A DNA stretch of 64,000 bases from Crossaster papposus (lineage: Eukaryota > Echinodermata > Asteroidea > Velatida > Solasteridae): contig JBAIAA010001113.1 in assembly GCA_037893245.1 (NCBI GenBank), positions 395,453 through 459,452 of the forward strand, read 5' to 3'. Below, one piece after another: positions 38,801-50,800 of the stretch. The stretch's first letter is position 1; each line of letters starts with the position of its first letter. The translations under genes and the position numbers were made by a program. Below the pieces are notes generated by a model. It saw only the letters and a list, made by a program, of their open reading frames with translations, had not been told where the DNA came from and did no database searches.

Positions 38801-41800
38801 GTCTGGGTCAGTAAAAACAGGCTTACCAGCCAAAACTCTATGTGGTTTCCATGCTGAGCACAAACCAGCTGAATACCAGTTACAAACATTATACACCGCC
38901 TGAACAATTTGGTTTGTAACCCTGATTTTACCAGGAAGAAAATGCTTGCCCACATTTCTGTGCTTAGCAAATAGCAGCTCCATAAAATTAGCCCCGATCT
39001 GCTGTCTTCATCAGTACGGGGCAAATTTGTCGCGGAATGAATTTCCTTCCTCGCCGTAATCAGCCGCAAATTGGGTGAATTTTTCGGCACCTTTTATATC
39101 GAGCCCTGGCAATCAAGAGGGTCCTTGTTGCGACGATTTGCCCTGGTGTCAAGCCACCAGACTACACGCAAAAAATTGACAGGAAAAGGAATACATGGGA
39201 ATTAAAAAAAAACTCACAACAGACGGAATAAATATGACGGTAGGGATTTAACGGCGAAGAAAAACAAATCTCGCCTGGGCTACATCGGCGATAGCAGGCC
39301 CAATTTAATACCAGATGAGAAAGCGATGATCACCCTCGGAGTTCCACGGCCAGCTGAAAGGTCACGGCAGAACATGTTGCACCGTGTTCCAAGCTTTCAT
39401 TGAACTGTTACATTTCTGGTTCTCCAATTTGTTGGCGGCTGGTCTTCAGTTAAGCCGTACCTCAACTGCTGGGCTGATGACAGAAACAGCCAGAAGCTGA
39501 ATGAAGGGAGAAACCACAAGAGTTGTATTAGTTAAATTCGTTTCCATGTTTGTACTCGAACAACCCTTGTGTGAAGCATGCGCTAAACAGCAAACTCAGT
39601 AGGCCTATGTTGTGCTGCGAATTTCATGTATTTGTTATTCAAGTTGTTTGTTCTGTCATTTGTGAACACCAACAATCTGTATCAAAGAACTTGTTCACTA
39701 GTAGTGGTATGTGTACTAAACAGGGTGCCATTTTTAAGTAAAACACAGGTGCCCGACTACCCAGACACCTTTAAAGAAATTTAAGGAACCCGACCGCAAA
39801 ATACAAATCCCAGAAGTTGTATGTGTACTTTATGTATCTATAGCTTTACGGTGTAAAATGCAGCGAACGTCATCTGCCGTGCGTTGAAATGCACATAAAA
39901 TAACCATTGATCATTCTTTAAATTATAGCACTTGTTGAATTCGCACTGTCACGGCGTATAGCCGTGTAACAATGATAATAATTACACCCTGTAAACACGG
40001 TGGTGTTGTTTTAACACCATTCAACGCCAGATGATCCTATATAGATACAAATTGTGCAAATTTTACACCTTTTTTGTCAGTGGTGCTGTCGGTTTGATTA
40101 AAATGTTTACAAAGGCAGGATTAGGTTCGAGAATCATTGCCTATAAGCTAACAGATTCGTGGCTCATTTTAAAAGCCGATGTTTCGTGAGTTTCCGAGTT
40201 CGATGTGCTTGCGACCTCATTTCTCCAACCCGGCTTATATATTCCTCTCGTAGTTAATACTCTGTATAGCGAAGACAGATTGGATGCAGCAAAAGTAAAG
40301 TGAAATGAATCACTGAGACATTTACGGCCGCTAACCTGTTTCTCCTAAGCAAAAACTTCCTGTGCTTGGCACATTTTCTGACGCACGGTACATGTGCAAC
40401 ACGCAGTCTCAAGTCTAAGGTTGTTATCAAATTATACTTGGTGGTGTGGTATGCTAGGGACATATGCAAATTGTGATAACTGAAACGAATCTAAACAAAT
40501 ATCGGATCTTCTATCATGGAGGAAGGACTATACCTGCACTGACGATATGTCTGTAATTTGTAAAGAAAGCCGGTGTGTTTTTGTTTAAATAAAATTCAAG
40601 CGATTTCAGTAAATAAACGCAGACGCTGAGGATTCTCAGATTTCCCGCTCAAATTGTGCAGTTCTTGGTTTTGGTTCCCGGTGGAAACATGTTGGGAGAT
40701 TGTTTTGGGCAACAGAGGGCAGTGTTCCGTTTGTTACATGGAGCGGATTCGTGGACTGAAATAGAACAATCGCTGTATACACTTACAAGTACCCCATAAA
40801 AATGGCAGTATATGGGTAACAGTACGCATGCGTCATTGCACACATAGTTCATCTTGTGTCCAGTTGATAATGACACCAGTGGCGGATCTACGGGGGGGAT
40901 CTACCCCCCCCCCCCCCCCCCCCTTCCCGGGCTGCCCCCTAAAAAATCTAGGGGGCAAGCTTTACAGGATTATTTCCCGGACCCCCTAGCAAAACGTGCG
41001 TTCGGCACGCTCAGGTGAACCCCTCCCTTAGTTAAAACCTAGATCCGCCACTGGACACCATTCCCGGCCATACTGTCTGTAAGACCTTGGCCGTGTCCGA
41101 ATTACAGTCGCCTCTCAAAGACTCGACCACCCCAAGCAAAAGACTTTGTTATATCAGAATCAGTGTCGGTCCCATTTATTGTGCACATGAAAGTAGAGTC
41201 GGGACCAGGGATATTTGTTTGTATTAACAGTGTTTGTGTTTAATTAACGAGAGTCGACTCTACATATTATGGCTACGGCTTAAAATTACACACTTGTTGG
41301 TGGTTGCAGCTGCAGCCACTTCCTATAGACTCGTCTGTAACTTCGAGCCGTAGCCAGGTAAATTATTTATGCACATCTAACGTGCTTAATCTATTTCAAC
41401 TAAATTTCGAGGTCCATTTGCACAAATGACGCAAGATACAATGTATGAGGCAGAGGGAACCACCCCCCCCCCCCCCTCCCCCCCTCCTTTTCCCCCTACA
41501 CCCCTTTCTTTTTGTGCTGATCATTGTGTTCCCAGAATATCAGGAGTTCTGTTCAGATGTCTAGGGGGACGTGTTTTAGGTAACGTAGTCTGTCGTGTAT
41601 ATATTTAGGGCATAGGGACAAAAGGGTCCGCTCTGCCTTAAAGGTATAATAAACTATTGGTAATTATTGCTTGAATTATCATGAATGTGTGGATTTTGGG
41701 GTTGTTTTTTATAATGCATATCGTTTTATTGACCTGTCTGAAGTTTTACAATCCTGAATGCTGAGCAAGAAAAACGGCGTTCGTTTTTAACCGGCGTCGG

Positions 41801-44800
41801 TCAGTGGTTCTATGTTGTTCTTGGGGTTTTTTCGCGATCGTCGTTCGGCGATCGTGAATTTGTTTTATAAACTTCAATTTTCCGGAACAATTACAGGATA
41901 TCTAGCGCAATAATTTTGCTGGATGCCTGAAATAATTATTTACTTTCAAATAAGTAAGATATGTTTTTAATAATTTGGTAGTAATTATGTTTCGATATCT
42001 GCAAATGGTGTACCCAACCTTTAAATCGCCAGGTATATACATTTGCGAGCTAACTCGCTATCTGGAATTGTTTGGAACACTAAAACTTAAACAAAATCCG
42101 AGAAGTCTAGTAAAATTACTCGGCATTGTTATTCATATTCCCCCTTTGTTTTCACAGACGAATGTTTCCAACGTTTCAAGTCAAGATTTCTGGGATGGAT
42201 CCAATGGCAGAGTACATACTCATGATGGACTTTGTCCCGGTAAGTCACTCAAAGAAACAAGAAATGATCACAAAAGAGACGAAGGCTGGAATTGTGTCAT
42301 TTCAACACACCAATGCAATATTTGTTTACATTTATTTTAAATTATTTGTTTAAGAAAATAGTGAAAAATGAAATAAAAATGCAGATTGGCAGATTGAGTT
42401 ATATAAAGTTGGCTAATTAGCCCCTATACCATGTGCACAATTACTGTTCATTGTTTTAATTAATTAATGTCATATAAATAACTTGTTATTAATAAAACCA
42501 AATTATTTTATTTACCAAAACGTTCGTGTACTTCGATATTAAGCGGTTGGTTGACGAAATTATAATGCAGTTAGTACCAGCACGGCGTCATTTGTGTCGG
42601 GAGTAATCCATCTACCAACAACTGTGGAGGAATAAGAACACAACAACTAGATCTAACTACTTAAATGTGCTTTAATCCTAATGAAAATGTAGTGATATGG
42701 GCGATGCACATACAAAAACATAGACATAGACATGCAATTGCTTCAATTATCATGAATGGGTGGATTTGGAAGGGGGGGGGGTTGTATTTATAGTAAATAT
42801 CGTTTAACTGACCAAGTTTTACGATCATGTATGCTAGGAAAAGCAAGAAAAACGTCGTTCGTTTTCAACCGGCGTCGGGCAGTGGATCTTATGTTGTTTT
42901 TGTGTATTTCGCGATCGTTTATTTTGGAACAATTACAGGATATCTAGCGCAATCCTTTTGCTGGATGCCTACAATCATTATTTACTTTCAAATGAGTAAG
43001 ATGTTTCTTATTAATTCCGTAGTAACCTTTTTTTTGTTATCTGCAAATGATGTATCCTACCTCTTAACCTTTTTATCAGCATATATCAGCATATATTCAG
43101 AGTTTGTTTTACCCTTTTGGGGTCCAAGTGACACCTTCTTCTTTTTAAATGATCCAAAAAAATGTACTTTTGTTTACTCCAAAAATGTAATTTTTGATCC
43201 AGAAAGGGTAAAGAAATTATACAGAATGGTAAACAAAAACAGCAAAATCTCACTTCCACATGACTAGGACATTTTGTTAAAATGAAAATTGTACCAAGAG
43301 GCAAGAACTCCCGATTCAGTTTAGTAGTTTTGATTCCAGCGGTTTTTTTCTGAACCATTTTTGTGTTGCATGGTTTTGGATGTTCACTTTGTACGATAAT
43401 CCTAATAAGAGCCCTTGGCTTTGGCTCACCAAAACAGGCGCTGGAATCAAAAGTACTGAACCGAATCGGGAGTTCTTGGTTTCATTTTACTTCCAACAAA
43501 ATTTCAAATAGGCCTTTATATATATTAAAATTGTAGGTATCTGAATAGCGGAAGTATGAGGTTGCGGGTTTTTTACCGCCCAGTAATGTTATAGATGTAG
43601 GGTCAATCTGACCAAGTGGTTTCACGACCTTTTCAGAACTATTTCTCTTCCAGTCATCTTTTGGGTGCACCAGCCTAATTCAAGTCCCATTGAAAACAGT
43701 GTAAAATCAACAATGTTTAGGACCAAGTTTCATGCACACCGACATCACTGGGGTTTCTCAAACATCAATCAGATTATTGTCTTGGTCTTTATCTTTCCAT
43801 TTCTTTTCAATTTTTAGTAGGTTAGCCAATTACATTTTTTAATATTCACACCAAAAGAAACTCACCTCCCGAAAAGTGATACTTCCCGAGCCTGCAAGCA
43901 GCCATTTTACAAATGGCATCCCTCCACATTCTAGGGCAATTAGGACCCATTTTTCAACCGTAATTTTGTCAAGTCTGCCCTCAGATTGAAGCTCAAAAAC
44001 CAGGGAGTTGATCATATGCTATATTTACACAATCCCACCATTTCTTTCACCAAACGGCATCCTTTTTCAAAAGAAATTGTGGAGGCACATCTCATGCTAA
44101 TGAGCTGGCGGAGAAATTCTCCCTTCAATTAGGGTAGTGCACCCTTTAGGTTTTCTTCTCAGAATCGCCATCTTTATCGGCCATTTTGTGGTTGTTTTCT
44201 TTCCAGGTAGACGATAAGAGGTACCGGTACGCCTTCCACAGTTCCAGCTGGCTGGTAGCGGGTAAGGCCGACCCTGAGATGCCAGGCCGTATCCACGTCC
44301 ACCCGGACTCACCTGCTCGGGGAGCCATGTGGATGAAACAGATCGTGTCCTTCGACAAACTCAAATTGACCAATAACCTGCTGGACGACAACGGTCACGT
44401 GAGTACTTGATTTATATTGTGTAATGTTTAACCCCTCGACGTTAGGGAGCGGCTTTGGCTGCGGCCCGCTAATCCGTCCGAAATGCTGTTGCCAGCTGTG
44501 CTACGTTGTAGAACACGGCCTGTGTCACTGGTGCACGATCGGGTCCATTGTGCAGCGCAGGTGCTTGGCCTTAAGGTTGCTGTGCAGTCATGCGTATAAT
44601 CCAGTGAGTTAGGAATTAATGACATCGTTACGACTACAAATCTCCAAAAAGGCCCTAAAGCGTGGCTGTCAGTAACCCCTCCCCCTCATTTTGATTATTC
44701 ACGACCGGCAATTTTGTAATGTCGCGATTTTTCAATGTCATAAAGTGAATAATTTCATAATTCTTTTTGAATCTACACTTTAATAAAGATTCGTTAATAC

Positions 44801-47800
44801 GAATCCACCCTTTCTGTCCAAAGCGTTAATTCGTCGATACGAATCCACACTTTTAACAACAGAGTGGCGTCATATCAATGGTTTAATAGATACACACTTT
44901 TAACAATAGAGTGACGTCATAGCAATGGTTTAATGTTATCTAACATAACCCCCTGAATATCTGAAAACATTCCTAAGATTTCTGGAACACAACGACAAAC
45001 ACAAAAGAAGGAGAGGGGGTCTCTGCCTTATATCTTGCTTCATATGTAGTTAATGTTGACTCTTTTGTCCTTTGGACGTTTATGGATCATTGATGTTGGA
45101 GAAAGGCTAAGCCTGCTGTTTTAATAGCCTATATACATGTACACGTGTTAGTTGTATCTTTTTCACATGATAAAGTGTTTAGCACAAAGCCACAAAAACA
45201 TATTAGAGACTTAAGGTTTCTTAATAGGCATTTGGATTTGTATCTGCAGTTTATAGCCATTAGCCAAAGGCAGGATAACAGCTGCAGCCCCTTATATAGA
45301 ACACCTTTGTCAAGTCCCAAGTTGGAGCACACACCGGGTTGGAAATAACAAGCACGTCTTCTCGGGAAATCCTAATTTACTCCCGTGCTATCTTAATGCC
45401 TATGTTTATACTACTGATATCTAACATCCTACGCCGTTGGGGATTTTGTTTCCTTCCAATACAGATTATCTTGAACTCCATGCACCGCTACCAGCCGCGG
45501 TTCCACGTGGTGCATGTGAGCGGTCGGAAGGATTTTGACGACGCTCCCGAGCGAGACTTCAAGACGTTCATCTTCCAAGAGACACAGTTTACGGCCGTGA
45601 CTGCCTATCAGAACCATCGGGTGAGTCACTTGGGAGGGGAAAGGGGGAGGGAAGAAACAGTGGACAAGATTTGCAAAATCCTTTTTTGAAACCTATATTA
45701 AATATTGTTGGTTTTATTTCAGCAGAATTCGTAAGTAGTTTTATTGAACAGATAATTATGAATCGAATAGGTACATACAATTACGGATATCAGAAATGAT
45801 TAGAAACCCATTACTGACTCCCAATCTATTCTTGGGGCTCTTGAGTTTTCTAGCCCATTTCACCTTTTTTCCTGTTCATCCTTTTTATGATTTTTAAATT
45901 ATGTATATTAATGAATTCATTCTGAAGATACAAATATGGAGATGAAGAAAAAAGAGTTAGGATCTCGATCAGCACATTACCGACTCCCATTATAGAACTC
46001 GGGAGTACCAGTATGCACAACTGAATTGGAGCGCGCAATTGACGCAATGATAAAACCCCTTTTTAACAATGTGAAAACCTGTCAATACAAACAAATCAAA
46101 TTTATTCGTATACAGTACATGGCCTTCCTTCAAAATTCGTTCGGAGAAGAACATCAAAATTTTGAAAAAGCACGGACAACCCAATTTTAAAGACCAAATT
46201 GTTTGATATTTAAACGCAGACTATACAGTTTGGCTCTGGTATTATATCCATTACCGCTCATGCGTATCATATCATGCTGTAATTCACGTCACCACTGTCT
46301 GTCACCTTGTTTTATAGTCCTTCAAAGATATTGTCTTAATAAGTTAATCTCCCCCACAATACACCCCGTCGCTCATCACTGCATGATACACGGGTAACTC
46401 CTCGTCCAGACATCTAGGGGGATTAGGCATTATTACAAGGGGCACCCAGTAACACCTGCAGCCCTCCCTAGCGGGTGCGGGGAAGGGGAGGATGGGGGCT
46501 AATGAGGGGGAACTAATTACCCATTCAAGGATCTTCCTTTATTCTTGGCTTTATCTCCCAATTGATGAGCAACCAACACAAAAGAAAAGAAAAATGAAGC
46601 TTAAAAAAGTCCTTTCATGTCAACACTTTGACGTCAACGGAGACTAATGTTGTGGACCTGCGTATTATAAGTGACCATTAAAATCTAAACAAACAGCCGA
46701 GTAATGAAGCACGTACAGGGCCGGTTTATAGTTGGACGTCACGAAACATTCGCTGCATGCGAAATTTACCGCGGAAAGTTATCATGCAACGGCGGATCTA
46801 GGTATAGAACTTAGAAGGGAGTGTTGAGGGTTGCAACCATGGACTGATATATACTACCAAAATGGCCGGCCAAAATAATAGATGAAATGCAAGACAGCAG
46901 ACTCACTGACAGATCCATTTTACATTGCCTTAGAATGCAGACCGAAGCATTGTAAATTTCACAAAGTCCCGGAGGTTATGCCTCCCCCTTTAGTTTTCGT
47001 CCTCGGCTGCGGCTTCGCCTCCGAAATCCAAATCACTGAGACGCAAATAGAAACAAAGGCAAATAGAAATAGTTTAACTGTTGGGTTCACACCAATCGAT
47101 TGAGTGTTTCTGAAGCACATCGGGCATCGGAGTGTGGCTGGAGATCTCGCAGTTAAAATCGCCTTAAACCAAAGACAAATACAAAGCCAGAGATTCGAAA
47201 TGGCTCATTATGGACCGTTTTTAACTAGCTAAACCAGCTGTTGTTGTCCAAAAATGGGACAAAACTGGGCACAGGACAAAGTGGAGACAACTGCAAAATG
47301 AAGAATAATCGGATTTGTTTGTTATTTCCAGAGTTATTGATATTTGTATTCTCTGGTATGCCTACTAACTCTATTTTTTGCTAAGAAATAGTATGCAAGT
47401 GTTTTTAAGAAAAACAATTGACATTTTTCCCTGTACAAAACTCAAAACTTCAAAGGCCTTTTTTCAACATTTTACTTTTGCGACCCATTATGCAAACTTT
47501 GAACAGCCATAACTTGTTAACTGAATGTTCGATCGAAGTGCAAGAAAGAGCATTGTAAGGATAATGTTATCCTTATTTCTAATACCTGAGAACCTTCATT
47601 TCTACCTCTGTGCTCGTGGTCTTGTGTATTCGGTACTTTTCAAATAATGAGGGGAAAAGACTGGAAAATCTTCTATCTCTCCCTAGTGTATCAACAGGAA
47701 ATAAAAGGTAGATTTTGGGAGTGTTTCTATCAGTTTGTAGGTTATTGTGATTTTGTTTTTATTTCACAGATAACACAGCTCAAAATTGCGAGCAACCCGT

Positions 47801-50800
47801 TCGCGAAGGGGTTCAGAGAATGCGACCCGGACGACTGGTGAGTATACTAATTACATGGTTTACCCTTATTTATAACCCCACAGAATGTTCAATAAAATGG
47901 GGTTGTAACGGCCCACATGTTTCTGATCTCTATGTTTATAAAAACAAATCAACAATTTCTTTTGAGATACATAATAATTGTGTTTACCTTATTTTTGTTT
48001 TTTATTATAAATGCGCGATGGGAGAGATTTACACTAGTTCCCGCACCATATTCGAATCAAGAAATACGGTCGGAACTAGCTTTAAGTTAGCTTAAAATGA
48101 CCTGCAAGTTGTGACCAATTAAATATCGGAAGTACTTTTGTCAAGTTGACTAACACCAGAAAACCAGACAACGCAACCGATTTTCCAGACAGTTGTTTGT
48201 CAAATAAATAATGGTTAATTTCTGTTTTGTTATTGTAATCGGTTTTAAGATGTTATTGTTTAAGTCAAATAAGCCATCACTTTTAAAAGGTAAAATGTTT
48301 AAATTTGGTTTTGTTAATTAACACAGCAGGGTCTGACCAAAAAATATTTAATCAAATTTCCCATTTCCAAGTTAATTTTGTCGGCCTCACTTCACAAGGG
48401 TCTCGACTGTAAACGAGGGTCATTCCTATATCCTAAAATCCGTCATAAAACCGCCAAAGCAATGGGCCATTCTCGCAAACTTGAGTACTTAATCTGCGCC
48501 GCGTGTGTGAAGAGAAGGCCGCAACAAAAAATCGGCATGAAAAACAGTCAGTCTTTCAGCGGCCTGGGGCATTCAGCACCGCCCACTATACACACCAAGG
48601 CAAAGATATTTGCGGTGATTCATTTATTATCATAAATCTATAATTTTTTCTCTCTTTTTTTTTATTTGCTGTAGTATTCGGGCATCGGCTGGTCTTGTCA
48701 ACACGCATCATGGCTCAAGGTATTATTACAAAAACAAATTAGAAGGAAAAACATGTGTGAAATTGAGATTTTTAAAGCGTCTTTCGTTTTCGGTTTTTAA
48801 TGAGAATAATTGTGGAATTTGACCACGGCGGTGCATGGGATCGTTTGTCGGGAGAACTGTTGAACGATTCACTGCCTTTATGGTAAATCACAGGTGGTGC
48901 TTTGAACGATTTCAGCAGAATTGGTACTCAAGTTTGAACATCATCGAAAAGCATTTTTTATGGCATAAATCGTGTTATTTATCCTTACAGTCGTATGAAA
49001 CTTTGTATAGAGTGTCCCAGAAATAAACCCACTAAATCTCAAATTAAGAGTCAATTTAACTAAACTGTGTGCAGTATGACTATTTTCATTATGTCTGCCA
49101 TAAAATTAGAGCAAAGTTTTGTTAAATAATTGATGGCATTCATCGAGTCATGCCTCACCGAGCCCCGTTGTTTTGAAAATGGTGTGTAAAACTCATTTGT
49201 GGCAATTCCGGTTATTCACATTAGGATCACATCCAAGCATGACATAGGCTGTTTTCCAAACCTTGCTGGCTTCGGCTCTGTCGCCGGCTCCAGCCTATTG
49301 CTAAACTGCATGAATGAAGCCTGAGACGAAGACGAATTTGGCGTTTGTAAAACGGCTCTAGTAATAACAATACCCGGAACTATCGCAAATAGATTTTCAC
49401 ACACCACTTTCAAAACAATGGGGCTCGGTTAGGCATGACTGGAGGAAGGCCATCAATGAAAGCATTTCGCTCCTACTTTATGGCAAACAAAATTGACTCT
49501 TAATTTGCAGATTGGTTTTTGTACCAATGTACATGTTTTTGAAATTTACCAATCGCTGAGAAACTGACATTGTTTTGATAATTACAGTTCACTTTAGGCC
49601 AACAATCGTCCAGTAAAACAAAATCTGTTAAATAACGACAAGCTTTTTCCTTGTTTTGTCTTTTGTGTGTGTGCTATTATAGTATCATAGAAATTATGCC
49701 GCACACCAACGGGCCGAGAACGCGTAACCACCACCGTCCAAGCTCGCTTCAGATCGTGGGCATCAGCCGAAGCCGGCCCCTCACGCACCGGCAACAGAGC
49801 AGCGACCCAAGTGAGCAGCATTTAGCGGTCAGGGGCCAATTTCATGGAGCTGCTAAGCACAAATATTATTTGCTTAGCACAAAAAAATCTTGCTCATCAG
49901 AAACAGGTTACCAGCAAATAGTCAATGTGGTTTTCATGCCAAGCATAATAAACCTGCTGAATACGAGTCACGAACAATATACATCACCTGGAAATTTGGT
50001 GTGTAAATTGTAACCCTGTTTTTGCCAAGTAAGAACGTTCATGCTAAGCAATATTCGTGCTTAGCAGCTTCATAAAATCAGCTCCAGAAGTGAGATTTAG
50101 GGGTGCCCCAGTGTTTGATTTGAAAAACATCCAAATATTCAAATCCAAATCCAAATCCAAACTTCAAAAGCAAGAATTTAATCGCAAAAACATAATGTAA
50201 TATTTTATAATGAATATAAAAGTCAAAATAAATATTCAAACTTAAAGATGTATTCCCCGTGCATTTATCGAGTATCACTCCAAAAATCGATTCATTTTGT
50301 TCACTTGGTACAAAAGTAATACAACATTTTTTCCCAGTATTAATTATGTACAAAATTCGAGTTATTGGCTGCCAGACAATATCGGCTATTGCAGGGTTGA
50401 TTTTGTTTCCCAAAATGAAAGCTATTTTTCCAGTGTGTTGCAGACAGTGTGTTGTGTGCTGCACAAATCAGAATAAAGATTTGTTGTTAACATAAATCAT
50501 AGAAAGAACGTATAGAACGGATACTTTGTGTACAAAGTCTATGGAGAGCCGCGACAATATTTTCTAACAAAATTGGAAATGTTTCTCAGTCCAAGATTCA
50601 TGTCTTTTTAAACATGTTTGCACCGATCGACCTTCATTAAGACTATTAATATTATGAAGTAAACAAGTGGCTTCAGGCTGCAACAGTCTTTCCCAAAACA
50701 TGCAAATCGAAAATTCGTAAGGCGAACAATTCTTTTTTTGGAAGAACAGAGATATGTAGCTTTGGCTAAAACCACTATAAACTCAAAAGACAGTGTCGAA

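Larger units (their letters stand above)
21037..42157 (+). other. Intron 2 (21.1 kb)
   Basis: Phase 2 intron inside the T-box, unusually long beside introns 3-7. It contains family A MITEs (25.5, 28.9, 31.2, 37.7, 41.6 kb), family B (24.2, 34.6 kb), C (38.75 kb), H (30.6 kb) and I (34.8, 41.3 kb) repeats, a hAT-like MITE (40.9 kb), a SINE, a tRNA-like foldback element, a simple-sequence array at 35.9 kb and several poly(G) tracts. Stretches without named repeats (21.1-22.4, 26.0-27.3, 29.2-30.5, 31.4-32.7 and 39.0-40.8 kb) may hold regulatory DNA; I see no genes in them. Confidence 0.85.
42240..44206 (+). other. Intron 3
   Basis: Phase 0 intron of 1967 bp with a family A MITE (42.7-43.07 kb) and a 177-bp inverted-repeat element (43.3 kb). 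The rest is AT-rich without recognisable content. Confidence 0.9.

Noticed and set aside
38668..39090. 140-codon minus-strand frame
   Set aside because: Crosses a family C inverted-repeat element; composition and position indicate repeat DNA.
48518..48614. Possible extra Tbx1/10 exon giving Trp-Pro-Gln after exon 6
   Set aside because: Joining GAAG|GCCGCAACAA to exon 6 restores Trp, but there is no pyrimidine tract, the donor (GCG|GTGATT) is weak, and the outgoing phase is incompatible with exon 7 (stop codon).
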